DNA of 64,000 nt, from assembly GCF_018131185.1 (NCBI RefSeq), contig NZ_JAFCJE010000004.1:434001-498000 (forward strand). Direction: 5' to 3'. The stretch comes from Bradyrhizobium diazoefficiens (GTDB lineage: Bacteria; Pseudomonadota; Alphaproteobacteria; Rhizobiales; Xanthobacteraceae). Of the stretch, positions 8,260 through 19,300 are shown in pieces; position 1 is the stretch's first letter, and every line of letters starts with the position of its first letter. The notes beneath the pieces are model-generated. The model did no database searches. It saw only the letters and a list, made by a program, of their open reading frames with translations, and was not told where the DNA came from. The position numbers and the translations under genes are program-made.

Positions 8260-8590
8260 CTGCGGCCGAAAGTCGGAGCCCTGCACGACAACATCGCCCA
8301 GATGAATCCCTATGCGAAATCTGAGAGCGATATCGTCACGGAGATCGGCCGCACGGTCTTCGATTTCGCTGCATTACGATGCAGCACTCACCGGCCTCCA
8401 AGGCGCTCGCGAACTCTGCCAATACGCTGTTTCCGGCCGTGTTGGCTATTCGTCCGCCGTACTCGGTTATGAGCTGATCGAAAATGGCACGAGCATCAGA
8501 GAGTGCCTGGACAGCGCCGCTTTCATCCACGCTCATTAGACGCGAGTAACCGCCACGCCTGCGGCAACGATTGCTGCGAGCTACCTGCTG
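8260..8590 (-). pseudogene. class III adenylate/guanylate cyclase fragment, frameshifted
   Basis: Three frames on the minus strand together spell the start of a class III cyclase catalytic domain. AAIVAAGVA is followed after a one-base shift by GYSRLMSVDESGAV...GGRIANTAGNSVLAEF...MQR, and after another shift by EIEDRAADLRDDIALRFR-IGIHLGDVVV. These are the conserved blocks around the metal- and nucleotide-binding region. The rest of the domain is missing. The gene is dead and truncated at both ends. Confidence 0.8.
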
Positions 8591-8673
8591 ATAGAACGTT
8601 GACTTTTTGCCACCGCTCCCCCCTTGGCCCGCCTTAAGAGACGGAAGGCTCGAAACGAAAGTTATTTCTTCAG

Positions 8674-8744
8674 GACCGCTTCGGGTCACAAGCAGTCCTC
8701 CACGCGCAATACTTGAGAGGTCTGCTAAGGGCCGACAGGCGACA
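8674..8744. repeat. dispersed repeat copy
   Basis: 'gaccgcttcgggtcacaagcag' followed about 30 bp later by 'ggtctgctaagggccgacaggc', again a two-part block of the family seen at 1295 and 5596. It lies between the cyclase remnant and the DUF3551 gene; the remaining bases to 8844 show nothing else. Confidence 0.45.
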
Positions 8745-8844
8745 TGCCTCCGTCCGAGGGACGTAGAGAAACGCGTTCCAGTCAGATCATCGGCGCGCCA
8801 TCACTCTACATCCAATGACCGAGCGAAGCCTTACGCTGAACGCC

Positions 8845-9111
8845 TCACGATTTCGGGGGGCATCGGCGTCCACGGGAATCACACGCTGGCGGGCGCGGCG
8901 CCTGCTGCTGGAATCTCACGAGCGGATTGAGATCGCAATAGCTGGTCCACCGCCCGGATGCCGACGCCAGGCACTGCTCTCTCGTCTCGTACATGCACTC
9001 GCCGGGAGGGCCAGCATGGCCACCGAAGACGCACCAGGGATAGTCGCGGCCGGCCTGTGCTGCTGAAGAAAGTCCCATCAGCAGAAACCCAATGAGCAAA
9101 GCGAGGCGCAT
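8845..9111 (-). CDS. DUF3551 family small secreted protein
   Basis: Protein of 88 residues. The ATG at 9111 follows GGAGGG. After a Sec signal peptide (MRLALLIGFLLMGLSSAAQA) comes the DUF3551 pattern: YPWCVFGG, then GECMYETREQCLASASG and YCDLNP, with conserved cysteines that probably form disulfides in the periplasm. The family is abundant in Bradyrhizobium and its function is unknown. Confidence 0.75.
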   Translation of the reverse strand: MRLALLIGFLLMGLSSAAQAGRDYPWCVFGGHAGPPGECMYETREQCLASASGRWTSYCDLNPLVRFQQQAPRPPACDSRGRRCPPKS

Positions 9112-9296
9112 TCGACCCTCCATCATGTCAAGCGGACGGATTATAGAACATGCTGGAAGCGAGTGGAGCCTCAAAAGTAAATCCTGGGGCCGCAGCCGTC
9201 ACCGAGGATATATTGCAGTGCAGCCCGTCGCTTTGGGCTGATGAACTCCGGGATACGATGCCGCCAGAGCCGACTTCGCTCTTATGAGCACCCGCC

Positions 9297-10178
9297 CTAG
9301 GACGGCTTCTTCGGCCGCGACACCAGCTCGATCATCCTGCCTTCATCATCGTCCGGCATCGCAGACTTCGCCTGCGCGTAAGACTCCACCGCGGCGCGCG
9401 CGACCAGCGGCTTGTCCGCCAGCAGGCTCTCCGCGAGCCTCACCGCATAGGCGGCATCTTTGTGCCGCAGCGCCGATGTGAAGGTCGCGCCGCTGAAGTC
9501 GCGGGCAACCATGCGCTTGGAATGGCGCGCGACCTGCGGGCTTGCGGCAACGCCCGCCTCGATCGATTCCAGCACCAGGTTCATGTCGAGCCCGGCCTGC
9601 TCGGCGATCGCAAGGCCCTCGGCAAGCCCAGCGATCTGGATCGCGCCCATCAGGTTGTTGATGAGCTTGTAGACCGTGCCGGAGCCGACCGCGCCGAAAT
9701 GGCGGATGGTCGAGCCGATCGGCTCGAGATAAGGCCGCGCGCGTTCGAGATCGGCCGGATCGGCGCCGACCAGCAGCGTCAGCTTTCCGCTGGCGGCCGC
9801 GTCGGGCAGCCCCGTCACCGGGCAGTCGATGTAGATCAGCCCGCGCGCGTTCAGCTCGCGGCCCATCTCGCGGGCATGGTCATAAGAGACAGTCGAGCAT
9901 TCTATCGCGATGGTGCCTGATTTCGCGGTCTTGGCTGCGCCGTTCGGCCCGAGCCAGACCGCGCGGGAGGCTTCGTCATCGGCCACCATGGTCACGACGG
10001 CGTCGGCGTCGATCGCGGCGTCCTCAGGCGAGGTCGCCCAGTGCGCGCCGCGCGCGATCAGGTCATCAGCCTTGGCCTTGCTGCGATTCCAAAGCGTCAC
10101 GGTGAAGCCGGCGTCGAGATAGCGGCCGGCCATACCGTGGCCCATCCGCCCAAGCCCGATGAAGGCGACCCGGGGCAT
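9297..10178 (-). CDS. NAD(P)-dependent oxidoreductase of the 3-hydroxyisobutyrate dehydrogenase family
   Basis: Protein of 293 residues. It opens with the dinucleotide-binding loop VAFIGLGRMGHGMA (residues 4-17), followed by WNRSKAKADDL, typical of NADP-preferring beta-hydroxyacid dehydrogenases. The family block DCPVTGLPDAAASGKLTLLVG and the catalytic-Lys block GSGTVYKLINNLM are present, as is the all-helical C-terminal domain. The length is normal. Substrate is not determined; glyoxylate/succinic-semialdehyde reductases and HIBADH look alike here. The start is 2 bp after the prfB stop, so it probably shares the prfB transcript. Confidence 0.88.
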   Translation of the reverse strand: MPRVAFIGLGRMGHGMAGRYLDAGFTVTLWNRSKAKADDLIARGAHWATSPEDAAIDADAVVTMVADDEASRAVWLGPNGAAKTAKSGTIAIECSTVSYDHAREMGRELNARGLIYIDCPVTGLPDAAASGKLTLLVGADPADLERARPYLEPIGSTIRHFGAVGSGTVYKLINNLMGAIQIAGLAEGLAIAEQAGLDMNLVLESIEAGVAASPQVARHSKRMVARDFSGATFTSALRHKDAAYAVRLAESLLADKPLVARAAVESYAQAKSAMPDDDEGRMIELVSRPKKPS

Positions 10179-10180
10179 GA

Positions 10181-11312
<1,132 letters not shown>

Positions 11313-11499
11313 GTCGTTCTCTGATCTCGCGGAATCCCGCGTGCAAGCACATGGTCCGGGAAAGTGTGCAGCGGCTTCCCGAAATGATCATGCGCAAACA
11401 AGAAATAAAGCGCGATGACTGATCGCGCAGATGGGGATGTAGCGGCGGCGGCCGCAAAGCGCAACCGCCCGGAACCGCAATCGTCCGTGTTGTCCGGCC

Positions 11500-13998
11500 T
11501 CAGTAGAGGCCACCGGTGCCGGGCCGCATGAAGAAGCCGGAATCCGGTTGCTGCTGCGAGGCCGGCATGCGTCCGTCGGCGTCGGCAACGCCGATGACGG
11601 AGTAATTGTCGGGCGGCGCCGTGCCCGGCTTGAAGGCCTCGAGGATGGTTCCGCCGGTTTCGCCCGGGCCTGCACGCATGCCGGTCTTTGCGGCGACGCG
11701 CACGAGCTTGATGCCGGCCGGCACCTTGAACGGCACGGCGGGCTTGTCGGCAAGCGCGAGCTGGAGGAAGTCGCGCGCGATAGGGGCTGCCAGATGGCCG
11801 CCGGTTGCGGCGTTACCTTTGCCGAGCGGACGCGGCTTATCGTAGCCCATATAGATGGCGACGGCGATGTCGGGCGAGAAGCCGACGAACCAGGCGTCCT
11901 TGGCCTCGTTGGTGGTCCCGGTCTTGCCGGCGACGGGTTTGCCGACCGCCTTGATAACCGTGGCCGTGCCGGACTGCACCACGCCTTCCATCAGCTCGGT
12001 GATCTGATATGCGGTCATGGAGTCGAGCACCTGTTCGCGGCGGTCGATCAGCTGCGGCTCGGGCTGGTTCTTCCAGCCGCCCGGCGCGTCGCAGCCGCGG
12101 CATTCGCGCTGGTCGTGCTTGAAGATGGTGTGGCCGTAGCGGTCCTGAATACGGTCGATCAGCGTCGGCTTCACCCGGCGGCCGCCATTGGCGAGCATCG
12201 AGTACGCCGTGACCATGCGCATCGCCGTCGTCTCGCCGGCGCCCAGCGCGTAGGAGAGATAGTTCGGCAGTTCGTCATACACACCGAAACGGCGGGCATA
12301 TTCGCCGATCAGCGGCATGCCGATGTCCTGCGCGAGGCGCACCGTTACGGTGTTCAGCGACTGCCGCAGCGCGTTGCGCAGTGTCACCGGCCCCTGGAAC
12401 TTGCCCGACGAGAAGTTTTCAGGCCGCCATACGCCTGCGCCCTGCCCCTGGTCGATTTCGATGGGAGCATCGAGCACGACCGTCGAAGGGGTATAGCCGT
12501 TGTCAAGCGCAGCCGAATAGACGATCGGCTTGAACGACGAACCGGGCTGCCGGTAGGCTTGCGTGGCGCGATTGAACTGGCTCTGGTCGAACGAGAAGCC
12601 GCCGACCATGGCGAGCACGCGCCCGGTCCAGGGATCCATCGCCACCATGGCGCCGGACACTTCAGGGATCTGCCGCAGCCGGTACTGGCCCTCGACCGGC
12701 TGGCCGTCCTTGTAGAGCGGATCGGCATAGATCACGTCACCGGGCTGCAGCACCTGCGACACCGCCGTCGGCGTCTTGCCTTTGGTTCCGCCCTGCACGG
12801 CCCGCGCCCAGCGCACACCGTCAACAGTGACGATGCCGGTCTCGCGCTGCTTGCTCACGGCGCCGCCAAGCTCGCGGCTCGGCTGGAAGCCGATGCGGGC
12901 CGACTGGTCGCTGGTCTCCAGCACGACCGCCATGCGCCAGGGCGAAATGTCGGAGAGCGATTTGATCTCGGCGAGCTTCACGCCCCAATCGCCCGAAACA
13001 TCGAGCTTGCTCATGGCGCCGCGATAGCCCTGCTGCTCGTCATAGTTCACGAGGCCGGTGACCATGGCCTTGCGCGCCATGACCTGGATCTTCGGATCGA
13101 GGGTGGTTCGGACGGACAGACCGCCCTCGTACAGCTTCTTCTCACCATAGCGTTCGAAGATGTCGCGGCGGACTTCCTCGGCGAAATACTCGCCGGCGAA
13201 GGTGTGGGCGCCGTTGGAGCGGCTGGTGACGGCGAGCGGCTCCTTGCGCGCCTTATCGGCGTCGGCCTGCTTGACCCAGCCGTTCTCCACGAGACGATCG
13301 ATGACGTAATTGCGGCGCTCGATGGCGCGGTCGCGGTTGCGGACCGGATGCAGCGTCGCCGGCATCTTCGGCAGCGCGGCCAGATAGGACGCCTCCGCCA
13401 CGGTGAGCTCGTTCACTGACTTGTCGAAATAGACCAGCGAGGCGGCCGCGATGCCGTAGGCGCCGAGGCCGAGATAGATTTCGTTCAGATACAGCTCGAG
13501 AATCTTGTCCTTCGAGTAGGTCTTCTCGATCCGCATCGCCAGCAAGGCTTCCTTGATCTTGCGGGCGAAGGAGACCTCGTTGGTCAAAAGGAAGTTCTTG
13601 GCGACCTGCTGGGTGATGGTGGAGGCGCCCTGCGGGCGCCGATTCGAGCCATAGTTCTGGATATAGACGAGACCCGCGCGGGCCATGCCGGTGTAGTCGA
13701 TGCCGCCATGCTCGTAGAAATTCTTGTCCTCGGCCGCGAGAAACGCGTTGATCACGAGCTTGGGCACGGCCTGGATCGGCAGATAGAGCCGCCGCTCCTT
13801 GGCGTATTCGCCCACAAGCGAGCCATCGACCGCATGCACGCGCGTCATCACCGGCGGCTCGTAATCCTGAAGCTGAGAGTAGTCGGGCAAGTCCTTGGAG
13901 AAATGCCAGATCAGGCCTGCCGCGGCCCCGACACCGACAAGGAACACCACCGTTCCCGCGGCGAACAGGAAGCCCATGAACCGCACCAGCAAGCGCAT
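11500..13998 (-). CDS. mrcA: penicillin-binding protein 1A (bifunctional transglycosylase/transpeptidase)
   Basis: Protein of 832 residues that polymerises and cross-links peptidoglycan at the inner membrane. One N-terminal membrane anchor (about residues 8-31) is followed by the GT51 domain with its catalytic Glu in AAEDKNFYEHGGID (Glu about 90) and the block GASTITQQVAKNFLL. The transpeptidase domain has SSFK (nucleophile Ser487, Lys490), SLN in LRQSLNTV, and KTGTT at about 692. An OB-like insert lies between them. It is the middle gene of the amiC-mrcA-prfB run on this strand. The ribosome site (GGATAAACAGATA) is weak. Confidence 0.95.
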   Translation of the reverse strand: MRLLVRFMGFLFAAGTVVFLVGVGAAAGLIWHFSKDLPDYSQLQDYEPPVMTRVHAVDGSLVGEYAKERRLYLPIQAVPKLVINAFLAAEDKNFYEHGGIDYTGMARAGLVYIQNYGSNRRPQGASTITQQVAKNFLLTNEVSFARKIKEALLAMRIEKTYSKDKILELYLNEIYLGLGAYGIAAASLVYFDKSVNELTVAEASYLAALPKMPATLHPVRNRDRAIERRNYVIDRLVENGWVKQADADKARKEPLAVTSRSNGAHTFAGEYFAEEVRRDIFERYGEKKLYEGGLSVRTTLDPKIQVMARKAMVTGLVNYDEQQGYRGAMSKLDVSGDWGVKLAEIKSLSDISPWRMAVVLETSDQSARIGFQPSRELGGAVSKQRETGIVTVDGVRWARAVQGGTKGKTPTAVSQVLQPGDVIYADPLYKDGQPVEGQYRLRQIPEVSGAMVAMDPWTGRVLAMVGGFSFDQSQFNRATQAYRQPGSSFKPIVYSAALDNGYTPSTVVLDAPIEIDQGQGAGVWRPENFSSGKFQGPVTLRNALRQSLNTVTVRLAQDIGMPLIGEYARRFGVYDELPNYLSYALGAGETTAMRMVTAYSMLANGGRRVKPTLIDRIQDRYGHTIFKHDQRECRGCDAPGGWKNQPEPQLIDRREQVLDSMTAYQITELMEGVVQSGTATVIKAVGKPVAGKTGTTNEAKDAWFVGFSPDIAVAIYMGYDKPRPLGKGNAATGGHLAAPIARDFLQLALADKPAVPFKVPAGIKLVRVAAKTGMRAGPGETGGTILEAFKPGTAPPDNYSVIGVADADGRMPASQQQPDSGFFMRPGTGGLY

Positions 13999-14307
13999 TA
14001 TCTGTTTATCCGTTCAAACTCTGGATCAGCCCAGTATCAGCCCAGTATCGGCCCCTTGGCACCCAAACAGGCGCCAACCTCACGTCGCGAATTCACCGGC
14101 TTACACAATACATCAGTGCCGGACTTACGACGCTTGCCGAACAGGATTCTCGCCGATTCCGGAACCCCCTGCGGCATTTTTATAAAGCGCCCGCTGTGGC
14201 CAAACTAGGGCTTTTCCAGCGGAACGGAAAACCCTTTCAGTTTGACAACTTTCGGGGGCGCCCAATTGGGCGATCCCGAGGTCGTCAATTCGACGATCCC
14301 CGGGTCG
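13999..14307. other. intergenic region upstream of mrcA
   Basis: About 310 bp between the mrcA start and the amiC stop. It should hold the mrcA promoter, though no confident -35/-10 pair was picked. Its left end at 14273-14330 carries a short tandem repeat that runs into the end of amiC. Confidence 0.4.
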
Positions 14308-14330
14308 TCAATTTGACGATCCCGCGGTGG
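14273..14330. repeat. 23-bp tandem repeat overlapping the amiC stop
   Basis: The unit gatcccgaggtcgtcaattc-gac occurs twice with small changes (gatccccgggtcgtcaatttgac is the second) and begins a third time (gatcccgcggt). The amiC stop codon TGA (14310-14308) is inside it. Confidence 0.6.
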
Positions 14331-15603
14331 CCATCCGTTTGGTCAAAAACCCGTCGATTGCCTGCGCCATCGAGCCGACGGCCTTGGACCGCCAGCCCTC
14401 CGAGACCAGATGCTCGAGGTCGGCCTTGTTGGAGACATAGCCGATCTCGACTAGCACCGAGGGCACATCGGGCGCCTTCAGGACCCGGAAGCCGGCCGAC
14501 TTCAGGGGATGCTTGTGCATCCGCACCGTGGTCTTCATTTCACCCATCAAAAGGCGGGCGAAACGATTTGAAAAGGTGCGGGTTTCTCGCTGCGTAAGGT
14601 CGATCAGGATGTCGGCGACGTCGGTCGGCTCCTCCGTCAGATTGAAACCGGCGATCGCATCTGCCCGGTTTTCCGCATCCGCCAGCCGCTGGGCCTCGGC
14701 GTCGGACGCCTTGTCGGACAACGTATAGATGGTCGCGCCCTGCGCATCGCCCTCGGCACGAGGCAGCGCATCGGCATGAATCGAGACGAACAAGGCGGCC
14801 TTGAGATTGCGGGCGATCTTGGTCCGGTCATTGAGGGGAACGAAGGTGTCGTCGTCCCGCGTCATGACCACCCGGTATTTGCCGGCCTTCTCCAGCCTGT
14901 CGCGCAGCGCCAGCCCAAAGGCCAGCACCAGGTTCTTTTCGCTCTCGCCGCTCGACTGCGTCCCGTTGTCGATGCCGCCATGGCCGGGATCGATCACGAC
15001 CACCGGACGGCCATCGGCCTTCTGCGGCGCCGTTTCCGGGGCCGTCGTCGCCGGAGCCGTCGCAGGCTTCGCCTCGGCGATGGTGGGCCGGAGCTCGGGA
15101 CGATTTTCGGGCGCGAGCGACTGCACGAAGGTGGCGCGGTCGACCTCCTCCAGTTCCAGCACGAGCCGGGCGGGCTGGCCGTTGGCCGCCTCCACCGCGT
15201 AGGAATTGGCGATCCTGGCCGGTCCCGTCAGGTCGAACACAATCCGCGAGCCGCCGGGCATGACCAGCCCGTAGCGGAAAGCCTTGACCAGTCCACGCCC
15301 TCCGGCTCCGGTGCCCGCCGGCAGCTGAAAATTGACCTGCGGCACGTCAATGACCACCCGGTAGGGGTCGGCCAGCGTGACGGCGCGGAAGGTGATGGCC
15401 CGGTCCACGTCGAGAATGAAGCGGGTCTGCTTGCCGTCGCCGGCCAGTCGGGCAGCCGAGGCAATCGGGAAATTCGCTACCGCAACAGCGGGTTGCGGCT
15501 GGCTCTCCGCTGCGCTCAGGCGCGAAGAATCAGCATATGGCAATGCCGCTGCGCACAGCAGCGCGCATCCCAGCAGAACCCGTTGAATTGTGCGGCTCGC
15601 CAC
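14308..15603 (-). CDS. amiC: N-acetylmuramoyl-L-alanine amidase with AMIN domain
   Basis: Protein of 431 residues, a periplasmic zinc hydrolase that cuts the peptide stem from MurNAc during cell separation. It has a signal peptide (MASRTIQRVLLGCALLCAAALPYA), an N-terminal AMIN domain (about residues 55-155; TRFILDVDRAITFRA) that usually targets septal peptidoglycan, an Ala/Pro linker, and an Amidase_3 domain from about 200. Zinc and catalytic residues are seen in VVVIDPGHGGIDNG, SGESEKNL, FVSIHADAL and VLVEIGYVSN. The length is typical. It precedes mrcA on the same strand. Confidence 0.93.
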   Translation of the reverse strand: MASRTIQRVLLGCALLCAAALPYADSSRLSAAESQPQPAVAVANFPIASAARLAGDGKQTRFILDVDRAITFRAVTLADPYRVVIDVPQVNFQLPAGTGAGGRGLVKAFRYGLVMPGGSRIVFDLTGPARIANSYAVEAANGQPARLVLELEEVDRATFVQSLAPENRPELRPTIAEAKPATAPATTAPETAPQKADGRPVVVIDPGHGGIDNGTQSSGESEKNLVLAFGLALRDRLEKAGKYRVVMTRDDDTFVPLNDRTKIARNLKAALFVSIHADALPRAEGDAQGATIYTLSDKASDAEAQRLADAENRADAIAGFNLTEEPTDVADILIDLTQRETRTFSNRFARLLMGEMKTTVRMHKHPLKSAGFRVLKAPDVPSVLVEIGYVSNKADLEHLVSEGWRSKAVGSMAQAIDGFLTKRMATAGSSN

Positions 15604-16307
15604 CGATTCCGTGCCTCCGAGCAGCCCTTTTAACGCAATAGAACCACAGGGTTAATCGATCCTTAATGACAGAAACGCGAAACTCGCTGACTGTGACCGC
15701 CGTGCGACGCTCCCTTGCACGTATGGCTCATTCCTCGTATGTACGGAATGCTGACGGCCGATATTTCCGGTTGTGTCGCATTCAGCCTCCCGGTGCATCG
15801 CCGGAACTCTCAAGGTTTGAGAATTCCAGCGTTTTCCGTTTCCCTCTAAGACCAGCGCGGTGCGCGGCAGCGAGTGGAGCGGGTCAAGCGTCGGCGGCGG
15901 ACGGTCCTGGGTTACCACTCGCGTTACCGGGACGGTTCTGACAGCGACCTAACCCATTACCCGGTCCCTTGATCCCAAGGGGGCGGTTCGTGATCCCCAG
16001 GGCGAGCGCGCTCGCGCCATGCCTGGCCAGCAGCAACTGATTGAAGGGCGGCCTCGCCGCCCAACGTTTCATACGGGCCGACGCTTGATGCGCCAGACTG
16101 TGCCGACGAATTCTAAAGGACCATTCGCGACGCTGCGGAGTCAAAATCCCGCGCGCCGCCATGGTCCTGAAGCTTCCGGTCCGGCAAGGCGCGAGAGACG
16201 GCGTTTCGGCCTTCCCCTCACCCCCGAATCAGGTGGACCGTCGCGTCACCCGGCGGCGCGATACGCGCCCACGGTGAATCGCGCCCGCCGCCGCCAAGAG
16301 TTAAGAC
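15604..16307 (+). other. long leader region of rne
   Basis: About 700 bp separate the divergent amiC and rne starts and hold no believable gene. Several hairpins could form, the clearest being gggcggc-ctc-gccgccc at 16046-16062. In bacteria where it has been studied, RNase E controls its own mRNA through a structured 5' UTR; that this leader does the same is inference. Confidence 0.4.
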
Positions 16308-19300
16308 ATGCCCAACAAGATGTTGATCGATGCCACCCACCCGGAAGAGACCCGGGTCGTCGTGGTCCGCGGCAATCGCGTCGAAGAGTTTGATTTCGAG
16401 ACCGCGCAACGCAAGCAACTGCGCGGGAATATCTACCTCGCCAAGGTCACGAGGGTCGAACCCTCGCTCCAGGCCGCGTTCGTCGAGTACGGCGGCAACC
16501 GCCACGGCTTTCTCGCCTTCAGCGAAATCCACCCCGACTACTACCAGATCCCCGTCGCCGACCGGCAGGCGCTGATCGAGGCCGAGGAGCAGGCCCACCG
16601 CGAGGCCGAGGAGGAGAGCGAGAATCGCTCCCACGGGCGCCGCCGTTCGCGCCACCGCAACTCACGCCGCCGTAGCCATGGCGAACGCGTCCGCAGCGAC
16701 ATCGTGGAAGGCGCCGATCCCGCGGCCCAGCCGGTCCAGGGCGAGACCCTGCCCGAAGGCGCTTCGCACGAAGGCGAGCACCTGCACGCCGACGCGGAGC
16801 ATCACGGCGAGCATGAAGGCCACGATCATCACGATCACGACCACGAAGGACATGATCGCCAGGGACACGATCAGCAGGGACATGATCAGCAAGGACATGA
16901 TCAGTCAGGACATGGGCACGACGACCATCACGCCCATGGTGACGATCATCGCGACCATGATCATGCCGACGAGACGCCTGCGCCTGTCGCCGCCATCGGC
17001 GCCGAGCCCGTGGTCGCCACCGGGGTTGTTGCCGAGCCGCAAGAGGTTGCCTCCGACGCACATGCCGAGGATCTCGCCGAGGCCGTGACATCGGCAGCCG
17101 AGCCGGCCGATGCCGTGTACGCCGCCGGCGAGAGTGCCGAGGCTCCGCATCACGAATCCGAAGCGGCTGCAGGAGACGACGAGGCCGAGGACGACGAAGA
17201 CGACGAGGAAGCCGAAGACGAAGTCGTCGAATCCGTCGGCGGAGACGACGTGCTGGAGGAAGTGCCGGAGCGCACCTTCCGTCCGCGCCGCCAGTACAAG
17301 ATCCAGGAAGTCATCAAGCGCCGCCAGGTGATGCTGGTGCAGGTCGTCAAGGAAGAGCGCGGCAACAAGGGCGCGGCGCTGACGACCTACCTGTCGCTCG
17401 CCGGCCGCTATGCCGTGTTGATGCCGAATACCGCACGCGGCGGCGGCATCAGCCGCAAGATCACCAGCGCCCAGGACCGCTCGCGCCTGAAGGAAGTGGT
17501 GCAGGATCTCGACGTGCCCGAGGGCATGGGCATCATCCTGCGCACCGCCGGCGCCGCCCGCACCAAGCCGGAGATCAAGCGCGACTTCGAATATTTGATC
17601 CGGATGTGGGAGACGGTGCGCGACCTCACGCTGAACTCGCAGGCCCCGACCCTCGTCTACGAGGAAGGCTCGCTGATCAAGCGCTCGCTGCGCGACCTCT
17701 ACAACAAGGAGATCGACGAGATCCAGGTGGCGGGTGAATCCGGCTACCGTGAAGCGCGCGACTTCATGAAGATGCTGATGCCCGCCAATGTCAGCGCGGT
17801 GAAGCAGTATCGCGACGGCCAGCCGCTGTTCTCGCGCATGGGCGTCGAGAGCCAGCTCGACGCGATGTTCTCGCCGACCGTGCAACTGCGTTCCGGCGGC
17901 TACATCGTGATCAACCAGACCGAGGCGCTGGTCTCGATCGACGTCAACTCGGGACGATCGACGCGTGAGCATCATATCGAGGACACCGCGCTCAAGACCA
18001 ATCTGGAGGCGGCCGAAGAGGTCGCCCGCCAGCTTCGCTTGCGCGACCTCGCCGGCCTGATCGTCATCGACTTCATCGACATGGACGAGAAGCGCAACAA
18101 CCGTGCGGTCGAGCGCAAGCTGTCCGATTGCCTCAGGCAGGATCGCGCGCGCATCCAGGTCGGCCGCATCTCCCATTTCGGCCTGCTCGAGATGTCGCGC
18201 CAGCGCATACGCGCCAGCGTGCTCGAAAGCTCGACCGATCCGTGCCCGCATTGCGGCGGCACCGGCCATGTCCGCTCGGTGTCCTCCGTGGCGCTCCAGC
18301 TGCTGCGCGGCCTGGAAGAGATCCTGATGAAGGGCGCGACCCACAATCTCGTGGTCCGCACCCGCACCGACGTCGCGCTCTATGTGCTCAACCACAAGCG
18401 CGGCCATCTGCGTGATCTCGAGAACGGCTTCAAGGTCACCCTCTCGGTTATCGCGGATGCCAGCGTGAGCGGGCCGCAGGCCTACCTCATCGACCGCGGC
18501 GAGCAGGTGCATACGCTGGAGGCCGCCAAGGCGCTGCTCGTGGCCCAGGCCGCCGCGAGCCCGCCGCCCCTGGCCGAAGAAGCTTACGACGACGAGGAGT
18601 TCGATCCGGAAACCGAATCCGAGGTCGAGACCGAGGAAACCGAAGGCCTCGCCGAGGAGCAGGCCGCAGGCGACGCCGCCTCCGAGCAGGACGGCCAGCG
18701 CCGCAAGCGCCGCCGTCGTCGCCGCGGCCGCGGTGGCCCGCGCGACGGCGAGTTGCGCGAGGATGGCGCCCCCACCCTTCCCGAGGCGGCCGTGGCCGCC
18801 GGCGAAGGCGAGGATGATGCCGAGGCCGAGCAGGACGGCGAGGAAGGCGAGGAACAAGCGGCCCGTGGTGAGCAGCAGGGCAGCGGCGATCGCCGCCGCC
18901 GGCGTGGTCGCCGTGGCGGTCGCCGCCGTCGCGGTGCCGGCGAGGAAGGACTTGCCGGCTCCATCGGCGACGAACTCGGCACCAATCAGCCATCGGAAGC
19001 TACCGAGGCGGTTGCCGATTTCGACGGCTTCAGCAGCGAGGCTGCGCCCTCGATTGCACAAGCCGAGCACAGCGCTGAGCCACCAGCTTCACAGTCCGAG
19101 CCGCGCGACGAGGTGCAGACCGAGGCGCCGGCCCGGCCAGAACCCGTTGCCGCGGACGAAGAGCCCGCCGACGACAAGGCCGCACGGCGCCGCTCCACGG
19201 TCCGCGAAAAGGTGAGCTTCCTGTCGAGCAGCCCCAGCGAGCCGGCGACGCCGGTTGCGCAAGCCGCCGAGCCGGTCGCCCCGCCGACGCCGACCGTTGA

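Noticed and set aside
11548..13419. 623-codon open frame antisense to mrcA
   Set aside because: Shadow of mrcA; no start site or motifs.
16905..19070. 721-codon open frame antisense to rne
   Set aside because: Shadow of the rne reading frame; composition is that of reversed high-GC codons.
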